Positions 1 to 10,500 of a DNA stretch of 32,056 bases are shown here, piece by piece. The translations under genes were made by a program, and so were the position numbers. The DNA comes from Microcoleus asticus IPMA8 (GTDB lineage: Bacteria > Cyanobacteriota > Cyanobacteriia > Cyanobacteriales > Microcoleaceae): the NCBI RefSeq assembly GCF_013179805.1, contig NZ_SRRZ01000088.1:1-32056 (forward strand). Reading direction: 5' to 3'. The notes beneath the pieces are model-generated. The model was given only the letters and a program-made list of their open reading frames with translations. It made no database searches and had not been told where the DNA came from. How positions within the stretch are numbered: position 1 is the stretch's first letter; every line of letters starts with the position of its first letter.

Positions 1-77
1 TCTACTTTTTGAGTTTTTGAGCAACAGCTTGCCTGACATTCAAAGGTGGCTACTTTTAGCTGCGCTCATTTTTTAGT

Positions 78-569
78 CTAAACTACAGTAACAAGGCAGA
101 GCGTAAATGTTTTCAAAGGTTTGTTAGCCCAACGCCTTCTCAATCCTCCGGTTAACTGTTGCAAAAAAATAAAACTGTAGGCGCCGAAAACTAATATGAA
201 GTGCCTGTGAAGGCTTTTTATGCTTCTCAATTTATATTCTTTTAACCCTAACCAACATGAGAGCTTCACGGTAAAATACTTCCACCCAATTACGCCCTTG
301 AATAAGTTGTGATTATCCCTTCTCCTGTCGCTTGGGTTCCGAGGGGATTAGTAAGTCGCTTCTGTCAAAAAATGGTGTAATTGGTGGTTTACCACTCCTA
401 CTGCGTTGTTTGACATCTGTGTTAAGTTTTTTTGCTCACGCAGGACCCCATAATCCCCCCAAATAGTGTCTCAACCCTTTTTTTGGGCTTGATGACTAAA
501 CACATCATCGAACCGATCGCACCATTGCTCAAAGCAAGGGGGCATGGCGTCAGGCGTGGTTTCTTTCAT
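78..569 (-). pseudogene. IS701-family transposase relic, internally deleted
   Basis: Reading the minus strand from an ATG at 569 gives MKETTPDAMPPCFEQWCDRF and then, across several frameshifts and stops, HYLGGL, VVNHQLHHFLTEA. This resembles the N-terminus of IS701-type DDE transposases. From about 300 down to 78 the reading becomes WLGLKEYKLR, SLHRHFILVFGAYSF and QQLTGGLRRRWANKPL, which resembles the C-terminal end of the same family. The middle (roughly 250 residues, including most of the catalytic core) is missing, so the two ends were joined by a deletion. It cannot encode an active enzyme. Family assignment is from remembered motifs, not a search. No intact terminal inverted repeats were identified. 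Confidence 0.72.
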
Positions 570-813
570 GGGTGTAGTTTGACGTAAAATGCTTATCCTA
601 TATACGTTATAAGCTCTTTACTCTTATTTCATTGTTTAAGTCCCGCTAATCGTTCCAGCGCTGCATTGGTTTCAATGTTGTGACTTCCATCACTGGTAAC
701 ACGGACTTGGTTCACCCAATACTTTCAGTATTATCACTGAAAAAAACCAGCACCATCACTTGCTCTCCGGAGAAACCAGGAGATGATTAAGGTGTCGAGT
801 TCAAAACAATCCT
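570..813. other. Intergenic region with a small hairpin
   Basis: No gene was recognised between the transposase relic and the small gene at 814. A 7-bp perfect hairpin (TTTCAGT 723-729, ACTGAAA 736-742) is followed by an A-rich run. It could be a weak terminator or a leader hairpin for the downstream gene. No convincing Shine-Dalgarno is close to the ATG at 814. Confidence 0.4.
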
Positions 814-1029
814 ATGTCTCCAGTTAACCTTCTCCCCGGCGCTATCAACGAATTAATCGCCACTGTCACCGATACTCACCGCCTTACTAAAGCTGACCGC
901 TACGGCATGATGGCTGCCATCCTCGATGAGTCCATCAGCGAAGAAGAACGCGGCTCGCTCGATCGCCTGATTCGCTCCCTGGTCAAAGGTCGGATTCAAG
1001 TCAGTGATGAACTTTCCATCGTCTCGTAA
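814..1029 (+). CDS. Small conserved-looking protein, unknown function (71 aa)
   Basis: The 71-residue product is acidic and predicted helical, with no signal peptide or membrane segment. Features visible are an N-terminal hydrophobic helix (NLLPGAINELIATV), a charged middle (LTKADRYGMM) and a second helix ESISEEERGSLDRLIRSLVKG. Short proteins of this helical layout, with a LT/EEER-type turn before an arginine-rich helix, are common in cyanobacteria, but I do not recognise a named family. Codon use with balanced GC, and an uninterrupted frame on the strand of the pirin gene 145 bp downstream, support it being real. It is probably monocistronic. A 73-codon frame on the opposite strand is taken to be its shadow. 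Confidence 0.62.
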   Translation: MSPVNLLPGAINELIATVTDTHRLTKADRYGMMAAILDESISEEERGSLDRLIRSLVKGRIQVSDELSIVS

Positions 1030-1174
1030 ACAGAAAGCTGGTTGAGAACTCGATACTCTACAACAGCTTTCCATTAGAAAAGCTTAGACAAGTCACTTAT
1101 ATAACTCTCTAGGGATAGCTTTTTGTATAATGCTTTTGACATAGACGATTAGCGTTGGCAACTTCATCAACATT

Positions 1175-2071
1175 ATGACGGATAGCATCCAGCATCTCAT
1201 CGAGCCGCACATTCAAGATTTGGGTGGATTCCAAGCCCGCCGCCTGCTTCCCTCAAACGTTCTAGCACTGGTAGGCCCGTTCATCTTTTTTGACCATCTC
1301 GGTCCTGCGGTGTTTCCACCCGGTCGGGGCGTGGATGTCAGACCGCATCCACACATCAACTTAGCGACCCTCACCTACCTGTTTGAAGGGGTTTTGATCC
1401 ACCGCGATAGTGTCGGCAGCGTTCAAGAAATCCGTCCCGGCGCGGTGAACTGGATGACGGCAGGGCGAGGCATTGTCCACTCCGAACGCACGCCCCAGGA
1501 CGAGCGCAGTAAAGAAGCCATCCTGCACGGCATCCAAACCTGGATAGCACTTCCCGACGAACACGAAGAAACCGACCCCTGGTTTCGGCACCATCCAGCA
1601 ACCGATCTGCCTACTTGGGAGGATACAGGAGTTTCGTTCACCCTGATTGCGGGTGATGCCTATGGTCGCACTTCCCCAGTTCAAATATTTTCACCCATGA
1701 TTTATCTGGACGTGCAACTGACTCCTGGAAGAGAATTTACCTTACCGGGCAATTACAGCGAACAAGCGGTTTACAGCGTGACAGAGGGGCTTGCGATCGA
1801 TGGAGTGCCTTTAGAACAGCATCGGTTGGCGGTTCTAACTTCAGGCACATCCGCAAACATTTCTGCTTCAGGCACGGCTCGGTGTATTGTGATTGGCGGT
1901 GAACCTGTCGGCGAGCGGCATAAGTGGTGGAATTTTGTTTCGAGCCGGCACTCGCGCATTGAGCAAGCTAAACTCGATTGGAGAGAGGGACGGTTTGCTC
2001 AGGTTCCTCAAGAGACAGAATTTATCCCGCTGCCAGAAGATCCACCTGCTCAAGCAGAACAGCCATTGTGA
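1175..2071 (+). CDS. Pirin family protein (cupin-type metalloprotein)
   Basis: This 298-residue protein has the two-domain bicupin layout and length typical of pirins. The N-terminal domain carries the metal-binding set HPH (His58, His60) and VHSE (His102, Glu104), the positions expected for the pirin Fe/Ni site; FDHLGP (residues 39-44) is also a family motif. The C-terminal domain (about 165-285) is a second, metal-free cupin barrel. Bacterial pirins are cytoplasmic and are variously reported as quercetin 2,3-dioxygenase-like enzymes or redox/stress regulators, so the exact reaction is not determined by sequence. All four ligands are intact. The start ATG at 1175 fits the family N-terminus. 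There is no obvious operon partner. Confidence 0.93.
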   Translation: MTDSIQHLIEPHIQDLGGFQARRLLPSNVLALVGPFIFFDHLGPAVFPPGRGVDVRPHPHINLATLTYLFEGVLIHRDSVGSVQEIRPGAVNWMTAGRGIVHSERTPQDERSKEAILHGIQTWIALPDEHEETDPWFRHHPATDLPTWEDTGVSFTLIAGDAYGRTSPVQIFSPMIYLDVQLTPGREFTLPGNYSEQAVYSVTEGLAIDGVPLEQHRLAVLTSGTSANISASGTARCIVIGGEPVGERHKWWNFVSSRHSRIEQAKLDWREGRFAQVPQETEFIPLPEDPPAQAEQPL

Positions 2072-2393
2072 ATAGCCCCAGCCATATCAATTAAGGAACT
2101 GTTTTTTGATTCAGAATCCGGTCTTTTCTCCTCCACTTTTAGCGGATATTATTCCTAAACCTTGGATGGCGTTAGGCGTTAAGCGCGGAAAAAAGAGCGA
2201 GGGCGCGGGGCATAGCAAGGTATTCCTGAACCTTTTTGGCAATCGACCTCCAACTAAGTTTCGTTACTGTTTAAAGAATATTTTTAGCGAACACGGAAAC
2301 GCGATCGCCCCTACCCCTGCACATCCTTTAATATCATGTCCGGTCGATTGACGGTGATACTATCTTGAAAAACACCACCCCTTCAGATCGAGA
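2072..2393. other. Intergenic, no gene recognised
   Basis: A run of about 80 codons is open on the plus strand at 2106-2351, but its translation has no recognisable motif, and it lacks a ribosome-binding site. It is treated as non-coding. Confidence 0.45.
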
Positions 2394-2740
2394 ATGCCAA
2401 GACGAATTACGATCGCACCTCATCTGATCCCAGAAGAGCTTGATGGCTCGTTTCCGTCTGGTCAAAACAACCACGAGGGCCTATCATTACCAAATTATTT
2501 GGCTACTGGCTTGCGGGAAAACCACCGCAGAAGTAATGGCGGTAACAGGTTATAGTCGCGGTTGGATTTATGAAGCGAGTCTGGGGATACAACCATTTAG
2601 GATCAGACTCTCTCGGAGATCGGCGTTGCCTTGCATACCGATCGGGACCCTCTACTCAATGATGTAGAACAAGCCTTATCGTGGCAAGTCCGAAAGCAGC
2701 CTCCCCTCTATTGGTGGCCAGAGCCAAAAGCTTCATCAAC
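2394..2740 (+). pseudogene. IS630-family transposase relic (N-terminal part)
   Basis: An ATG at 2394 begins MPRRITIAPHLIPEEL. A frameshift near 2440 moves to a frame reading YHYQIIWLLACGKTTAEVMA and then VTGYSRGWIYE, which is the typical IS630/Tc1-like helix-turn-helix DNA-binding segment. A further frame change gives VWGYNHLGSDSLGDRR, and another gives DPLLNDVEQALSWQV with WWPEPK. These blocks occur in the expected order for the N-terminal 110 residues of IS630 transposases, but are spread over at least three frames. The DDE catalytic domain does not follow. It is a decayed, truncated element. Confidence 0.78.
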
Positions 2741-2961
2741 GTGAGGCTCCACGCACGCTCCCTCACGCTCAGGAGGCAACGAAAGACAGACTCGCGGGCG
2801 AAATCTGGCGCGTCATAAATCACGGGAGGCGCGATCGCTTTGTCGATCGCCTCTCCCATAGCATCAATTGTCCAGATCGAGCGCGTCAGTTCCCTGAGAT
2901 TCACGCGATCGACAACATCAATGAGAGTTTAGTTGAGATGACAGCTCCTGTCGGGTCGTAC
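2741..2961. other. Non-coding flank of the transposase relic
   Basis: Long open frames exist on both strands because the segment is GC-rich and contains several CGATCGC palindromes. An 82-codon minus-strand frame (2656-2904) has no recognisable motif. I see no supported gene. Confidence 0.35.
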
Positions 2962-3022
2962 ACCTGACGGGGTGACAACCCCGTCAAAACCGCTAGCTGA
3001 CGGGGTTGTCACCCCGTCAGGT
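2962..3022. repeat. Perfect 25-bp inverted repeat with nested palindromes
   Basis: Arm 1 (2962-2986) and arm 2 (2998-3022) are exact reverse complements separated by an 11-base spacer. Each arm is itself a hairpin: TGACGGGG, a 6-base core, CCCCGTCA. The sequence can fold as one long 25-bp stem or as two tandem 8-bp hairpins. It lies 156 bp downstream of the stop of the minus-strand kinase operon. It may be a mobile foldback/REP-like element, and may also stop transcription. No U-run follows, so a classical terminator is not supported. Confidence 0.9.
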
Positions 3023-3178
3023 AATTGCCCGAATTAATATCGGATGGTTTGGGATAATAAATGTCTTCTAAATCTTTATTAGCAGATATCGTTGTGCTGT
3101 AAAAACCGATTTATTTTAATGGCCGTAAATAATAAATGGTTGTTATAACCCTACCAAAATTTATTTAAAAAAATATTT

Positions 3179-4519
3179 TTAAAAGTGGTGAATTGGAATT
3201 TCGATTGCCAATGTTGCCCCTTGAGCGGGTACCGAAAGACAACGGATTTGCCCGCCGTGGTTGTCCACTACAATAGCATAGCTAATCGATAACCCCAAAC
3301 CCTTTCCTTGACCCACTTCCTTCCTTGTAAAAAATGGCTCAAATATGCGTTGTTGAATATCTTCAGTTATGCCGGGCCCATTATCAGTAATATCAATACC
3401 CACTTTCAAGTCGGAGAGTAACTTCGTGCAAATAGTAATAGTAGGGATGGGGCTGTTATCATCTGGCTCTTTTGCCCAACTTTTTTGTGATTGCAACGCA
3501 TCAATAGCATTAGTCAGGATGTTCATAAAAACCTGATTCATTTGCCCCGCATAGCATTCTATCTTTGGCAGATCCTCATACTCTTTTACCACTTGAATTA
3601 TCGTTTGATCTGCTTCATCTTTTAACCGATGCTGCAAAATCATCAGTGTACTTTCCAGCCCTTCATGGATATCCACGGCTTTCAACTCAGCTTCATCTAA
3701 TCGGGAAAAATTTCGTAGCGATTGCACTATTTCTTCGATTCGGTCAGCTCCTATCCTCATAGAAACAATTAACTTCGGCAAGTCATTCCTGAGAAAAGTG
3801 AGATCCATCGCCTCCAGTTGTTCCTGGATAGCTGCTGTGGGATTGGGGAAATCTTCTGCATAGAGTTGAACCAGCCTCAGCAAATCTTCAGTGTACTCCG
3901 TTACGGGGGAAAGGTTCCCTTTAATGAAGCTAATCGGATTGTTAATTTCGTGAGCTACCCCCGCTACAACATTCCCTAAACTTGACATTTTCTCGCTTTG
4001 GATGAGTTGAGCTTGCGTATGTTGTAACTGTTGTAGAGTCAGCTCTAATTGTTGGGATTTCTCCCGTTCTTTAGCTTCTGACTCCTGCAATCGCGCATTT
4101 TGCTCGTGCAGTTGTTTTTGCAAACGCTGAAGAGCTAGTTGATTTTCGACACGAGCTAAAACTTCTTCTAAATGAAATGGCTTGGTGATGTAGTCTACTC
4201 CTCCAACAGCAAATGCTGTGACTTTATCTAACACTTGATCTAGGGCGCTCAGAAAAATCACTGGAATACCCGAAGTTCTGCAATCCGCTTTTAGGTGTTG
4301 GCAAACTTCATAGCCGTTCATCTGAGGCATCGTAATGTCGAGCAAAATCAAATCGGGTGGAGTTGAACGCGCGGCTTTTAATGCCATTTCCCCGTTTATT
4401 ACGCCCCGAACTTTATATCCTTTGTCGCTTAGCATAGTGGATAAAAGACGCAGGTTGTCTGGGGTATCGTCAACCACTAAAAGATTGGCAAAATGAGATT
4501 CTAATTGCTGGCTGTTCAT
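3179..4519 (-). CDS. Receiver-histidine kinase (response regulator fused to HisKA/HATPase)
   Basis: This 446-residue soluble protein begins with a receiver domain (about residues 12-128). It has the acidic pair Asp17/Asp18, the phospho-acceptor Asp61 in LLDITMP, Ser91 and Lys113 in ITKPF. A coiled coil (about 128-180) leads to the dimerisation/phosphotransfer helix with His190 in VAGVAHEINNP. The ATP-binding domain has N-box Asn333/Asn337, a DNGPG G1 box (379-383), FEPFF (393-397) and GKGLGLSI (405-412), so all catalytic motifs are intact. No transmembrane segment is present. The start codon overlaps the stop of the giant upstream kinase gene in an ATGA, implying translational coupling and a shared pathway. 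A likely role is receiving phosphate from that kinase and relaying it, but this is inference. Confidence 0.93.
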   Translation of the reverse strand: MNSQQLESHFANLLVVDDTPDNLRLLSTMLSDKGYKVRGVINGEMALKAARSTPPDLILLDITMPQMNGYEVCQHLKADCRTSGIPVIFLSALDQVLDKVTAFAVGGVDYITKPFHLEEVLARVENQLALQRLQKQLHEQNARLQESEAKEREKSQQLELTLQQLQHTQAQLIQSEKMSSLGNVVAGVAHEINNPISFIKGNLSPVTEYTEDLLRLVQLYAEDFPNPTAAIQEQLEAMDLTFLRNDLPKLIVSMRIGADRIEEIVQSLRNFSRLDEAELKAVDIHEGLESTLMILQHRLKDEADQTIIQVVKEYEDLPKIECYAGQMNQVFMNILTNAIDALQSQKSWAKEPDDNSPIPTITICTKLLSDLKVGIDITDNGPGITEDIQQRIFEPFFTRKEVGQGKGLGLSISYAIVVDNHGGQIRCLSVPAQGATLAIEIPIHHF

Positions 4520-7500
4520 GGAATCATTTCTTCAGTTAAGTTAGTGATTTTATCAAACCGAAAGTTGTTAGCCCAATCAGCGATCGTCTCTGCTAAAGAA
4601 GTATGGGATTCGCGGATGGCGGCAACCAAACTTAAAATCAGCTCTGCATCAGCATCGATAGCTGCTTGATGTAACTGTATCACCCAATCTTTAGGCATTG
4701 CCGCCAAAGTCGTCCTCAAGAATTCAGTTTTTTCCCCTTCTTTTACACTCAAGTCTTGACCATCAAGCTGAGATAATGTAAAGTTCGGTAAATCTTCATA
4801 GAGATACTGTACCCCTAAATGTTCAGCCATTTTGGCAAAAATAACTTCTTCTTGGAAAGGCTTGCTCACAAAATCGTCACAGCCTGATGATAAAACAATG
4901 GCTCGCTCCTCCTCAAAAGCGCTAGCGGTCAACGCAACGATCGGGGTAGCCTCTTCTTGAATCTTGGCTTTAATTTGTCTGGTAGCCTCATACCCGTCTA
5001 TCACAGGCATTTGCATATCCATCCAAATTAGGTGAGGTTTCCAAGTTTCCCAGATTCTAATAGCTTCTTGACCATTTACTGCTTCGCGCACCTCCAAGCC
5101 AAGCGGTTCGAGAAGATGAACCAATAGCAAACGGCTCTCCCATTTATCATCAACCACCAAGATGCGATATGAGGGTTGGTTGGGTTCTAAACCAATTACC
5201 CGCCTTCTTGATTGTCGAGGTTGAACTTCAGCCATCTCAGGGGAGCTAATTTGGATATCAAAACTAAAAATTGTTCCTCGATTCAAGGTACTGCTGACGG
5301 TAATGTCTCCTCCCATCAGTTGTACGAATTGTCGGCTGATGGGTAAACCCAAGCCAGTTCCTTCTTGAGATTTCCGACCCGCGTCAGTTTGTACAAAAGC
5401 CTCAAATAAAGAATCTACCTCAGTAGGAGCAATGCCGTGGCCCGTGTCTTCCACTTCAAACGTAATAGTCCGTGGTTCGTTGTCTGTTGGGGACTTTTGT
5501 TTCGCACTAATTGCTGCAACCCGAAGCGTTACACTTCCCTCCGTAGTAAACTTGATCGCATTTCCTAACAGATTAATCAAGACTTGACGCAATTTACTTT
5601 CGTCAGTTTTTACATACTGAGGAATGTTAGAATTGATGTGCCAACTGAGCTGTAAACCTTTAGAATCAGCTTTGAGTTTGAGCATTTCTTCGAGAGAATG
5701 GAGCAAATGATACAGGTCAAAGCTAGTAGGATTTAAGGTAATCCGACCTGCCTCGATTTTGGACATTTCCAGCACGTCATTAATCAGTGCCAGCAAATGC
5801 TCTCCAGAACGACTAATGATGCCTAGCTGTCCCTGCTGTATGTGAGAAAGGGATGAGTCTCGGGCCAGCACTTGGGTAAACCCGAGAATTGCATTGAGGG
5901 GAGTTCGCAGTTCGTGACTCATATTTGACAAAAATTCGCTTTTAGCCTTGTTAGCCGCATCTGCCACTTCTTTGGCTTGTTGTAAGGCTTCCTCGGCTTT
6001 TTTGCTTTCCGTAATATCGCTTGCTGTGCCAGTTATTCCTAGAACATTTCCCTCAGAATCCCGTACTACAATTGCATTAGCCCGGAGATTGATAGGTCTG
6101 CTATCTTTAGCTAATTGTATAGTTTCATACTGAAAAAATGACTCTCCGTTCAGCGTGCGTTGGAATATATCGTTATCTTTCACAAGCTGTTCAGGGGACT
6201 TAAAATCGCTGAATTTTCGTCCAATCATTTCTTCAGGGGAGTAGCCAAAAATCTGTTTAACGGCAGCATTAACAAAGGTATAACGCCCTTCGCTATCAAC
6301 TGACAAAATCATATCCTGGGATGTTTCAACTAAGTCGCGATATTTACCCTCGCTTTCTTTGAGCGCTTCTTCTACCCTTTGACGATCGGTGATGTCGTTA
6401 GTGACTAAAAGAAGACACGCTTCTCCACCCAGCTCAATAATATCTGCTGATACCAGCATCTTCCTCACCTCGCCTGCGGAAGTACGGCAATCGAATTCCT
6501 GATTGCGAAACACTCCTGATTCTTGCAAGAGCTGTCTGTATCTGCCACATTCTTCTAAATTAACCCAAAGATTCAACTCAATTGGTGTAAAACCAATTAC
6601 CTCTTCGCGAGAGTAACTAAAAGTGCTGAGGAAACTGTCGTTCACTTCGATGTAGCGTCCATCTGCCAACCTGGCGATCGCGATCGGGTTAGGACTGGAA
6701 CGAAAGGCTTTAAAAAACTTTTCCTCAGACTGGCCCAAGGCTACTTCTGTCTGCATCCTGACGGCGATTTCCTGTTGCAATTCTTGGGTTCTTTCTATAA
6801 CCTTACCTTCCAGGGTTCGGGAGTATTCCCCTAATTGGTCATAGAGTTGGGCATTTTTAATAGAAATTGCCGCTAGGGAACACAACATTCTGACCACTGA
6901 CAAGCGGTTGGGAGTAAACGCGCTTGTAGTTAAATTATTTTCTAAGTAAACAAGACCGATGAGTTGACCTTGCCCTTGAATAGTAGCACACAAAACGGAC
7001 TTAGGTTGATGCAATTTAATGTAAGAATCATTGATAAATTTTTCAGCTAGACGCGCGTCAGCCAGAACGACATCTTGTTGAGTTCTGGCAACATAATTAA
7101 TTATTGAAAGTGGAACTACTAAGCTGTTGTCAACCGAAACAGTTTGAGGCACAAATACTTGGTGTGACTCAAGTTGACCCGCTGCTTCTATCCACAGCTC
7201 ACTTCCTCTATCTAAGATGAGAAAGCCCGAAGTTGCGCCTGCATTTTCTAAGACTATTTTTAGTAATTTTGCTAGTAAGTTGTCGAGAACTATTTCCCCA
7301 GCCAGCACTTGCGAGGCTTTCATAACTGTCGCAAAATCTAGTATATTAGTATCGGTCATTGTGGTTGAAGCGCTCGACTGGGTGCTACTTATAGATACGG
7401 TCTCTCGCTTAGCAATGCTTTGAAGTAGCTGCGGATACCTTTTTTCTAAATCTCGAACCTTGGCTACTGCACCCCAACGGGCATAACAGTAATACGCCTC

Positions 7501-10500
7501 CTGCATATAGCTGGCGGCGACTTTTTCTTTGCCCCATTCCCAGTAGAATTTGGCTGCGAGTTCGTTGGCTAATCCTTCCTCTTGGATAGAACCGTTTTCC
7601 TTGGCTCCTTGAATTGCTAAATCATAAAATTCTAGAGCTTCTTTTTTGCAATTGAGGAGTTGATGCTTTTGGGCTTCAACTAAATGATATTTGTGCAAGT
7701 AATTCATGGGAGCATAATGCGCCCATTCTTCTAGCTTGGCTTGATTTTCTTGCATTCGCTGCCATCGAGGCTCCGAGTCAGTCATCGATTCACAAGGAGT
7801 AGCCAGCACGGTCAGAGAATCATAGAAATATAAGATCGGTTCAACGACACTACCCATCCCTCCGGCCAAATACTGTCGGGTTTGATCCCCATCGTGTTCC
7901 GCTTTGGCAAAGTCTTCAAGCCAGTAATTCAATGTGAATCGATATAGGTAAAAGAAGGATAGTCGGTAAAAATCGACTTTGGCCTCATCCAGGATTTTTT
8001 CTTCGTATGAATCTTGGCGTAAGGGAATCTCGTTCTCTGACTGACCCAGCAGAATGAGAGCAGCTTGCCAGTAAGCCAAAACACAGTTTGCTGCTGTGAC
8101 TTGGTGGAGGTCGCACAACTGTTGGTAATAGGCGCGAATTTGGGGTTCGAGTTCGGTGAGCGGTTGACCGCACCAATAAGCATTGAAGCAGTAGAACTGC
8201 GCGTCGTAGCCCATAAATTCTAGATTGCCCGTTTCCAATCCAGCTTGATAGCCATCGAGAAGAATGGGCAGCGATTCTTGCAGATGGGTCGTCCAAGGAC
8301 CAACATATCCCCCCATTAACAGGGCTGTTGCGGCTCGAATATTTTTGGCATCTGGTTCTGAGGCGAGTTGGTATCCTAATTGCCCAAACTGAGGCACCTT
8401 TGTCATGTCTCCCCACAGAATTCTCAGTTGGAAGGCGTAACCAGCGTAGCAATAAGGCGAAACAGGACTATTTCCAAATTGAATTGATAATTTGACCTGT
8501 AGAGCAACTATTAGGAAATAAAGCTTTGAGCCTGTCATGTAACAGACGGGTGTAAGACGAGCCGCATTTTGCATAATTGCTAACTGCTGGGCATCAGTCA
8601 TGTTCGGCAGATGAATGAATGTCTCAATTGAGCGATCGCCAATTAAGGCATCGATTTCCTGCTTAACCGGCCGAATATCCTCTAACGTTGGGCTGTCTGG
8701 CAGGTTCACTCCCAACATTTGGAAGACAGATTGACCGATCGCGATCGCCTCAACAAATTTATTGCGGGCTACCAATGCCTGGATTTTGACTTGATAAACT
8801 TGCACCCGTTCTAAAGGCGTTTTCGCATGATGAATCACCGCTTCAATCCACTGGTGCATCTGCTCAAAATCGCCAGCCAAGAAAGCCACCTCGGCAGCCA
8901 AGTCGTACAGAGATAGGGTCATTTCGTACTGCCCTTGCCAAGCGTCTGTTCCTAGCAGTTTCAGGCCCTCTGTGGCATATTCGCGGGCTGCTTGATAGGC
9001 AGTTGCCAATCTTGCTTTACGGCAAGCAGTTAGGTTGAGTTGGGCGAGTTCCTCCCTTTCCTGTTGTTCCACAAGCAGTGTGGTTCCATAGTTCAACTGA
9101 TTGACTAATTCAAAAATGCGTTCTTCTCGCGCTGACAGTGAAATCTGTTGGAGCAGCAGTTGCCCGATTTGATAATGAGCGATCGCGCGTTCTGCTTCCG
9201 GAATCAAAGAATAAGCGGCTTGCTGGACGCGATCGTGCAAGAAACGATAGGCAACGGTTTGAGTAGTCGCTTCAGAAATCGCCTGTTCTGCGCCTACATA
9301 AAATTTATAAACTTCACTTTGGGGAATAATCAGCTCTTCTTGTAAAGCTTTCCACAATGCGGTTGCGGTTTCCGTCTCAGAACTCTCTGAAACAATTGCC
9401 AATGTTGCCAGCTCGAACTGGTTGCCAATGCAAGCGGCTAATTTTAAAACTGACTGAGTTGTTGCTGGCATTTTTTGCAACTGCTGCGCCATAAATTCCA
9501 TCACATCATCAGTGAGTGCTGCCTCTCGAACTTTGCTAATATCGCACTGCCAATGTCCCGATTCGATATCAAAAATAATCAATTTATCCTGATGCAATGC
9601 TTTGAGAAACTGCGTCGCAAAAAAAGGGTTTCCTTGTGTTTTTTGATAGACTAATTCTGTCAGTGGTAGTGCCAAAGTAGGCTCACAAACTAGAGTATCC
9701 GCTACCAATTGATTCAAACTAATTTGATCCAGCGGTGCTAATGCAATAGTGTTGAGTGTGGTTCCTGCCTTCCTCACTTCATCTAGGGTCAACATCAGGG
9801 GATGGCCTGGTGATACTTCATTATCCCGATAGGCTCCCAGCAGCAACAGATAACCCAATTGCGACTCATTGACAAGCAATTGCATTAACTTCAGCGATGC
9901 TGAATCTGCCCATTGTAAGTCATCCAAAAATATCACCAATGGATGCTCTTTTTTGGTGAAGACAGCAATGAATTTGTGGAAGAGCAAATTAAAGAAATTT
10001 TGAGCAGCCATCCCCGATAATTCAGGGGCTGGGGGTTGCGATCCAATAATCCGTTCGAGTTCGGGAATGACTTCAATAATGACTTGTCCGCTGTCACCGA
10101 GCGCTTCGAGAATTTGAGTTTTCCATTCTTGGATTTTGGCATCACTTTCACTCAGTAATTGTGCCATAAAATCGCGGAATGCCTGGACAAATGCGGAGAA
10201 GGGGATATTGCGGTTAAACTGGTCGAATTTGCCTTTGATGAAATAGCCCCGCTGTCGGACAATGGGTTTATGCACCTCGTTGACTACAGCCGTTTTTCCA
10301 ATCCCGGAGAACCCAGCGACCAGCATTAATTCCGATATGCCATTTGCCACGCGCTCGAAGGCATTCAACAGGGTTTGTACTTCTGTTTCTCGACCATAAA
10401 GCTTTTCAGGAATCAGGAAGCGATCGCAGATATCCCGCGTTCCTAACTCAAAAGTTTCAATTTTTCCAGTTTCTTGGCACTGCTGCAAACACCGTTCTAA

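Noticed and set aside
2106..2351. 81-codon plus-strand open frame
   Set aside because: No recognisable motif, no ribosome-binding site and composition like flanking non-coding DNA.
2656..2904. 82-codon minus-strand frame near the IS630 relic
   Set aside because: It overlaps the transposase remnant, is driven by GCGATCGC palindromes and matches no family I know; an open plus-strand frame covers the same bases.
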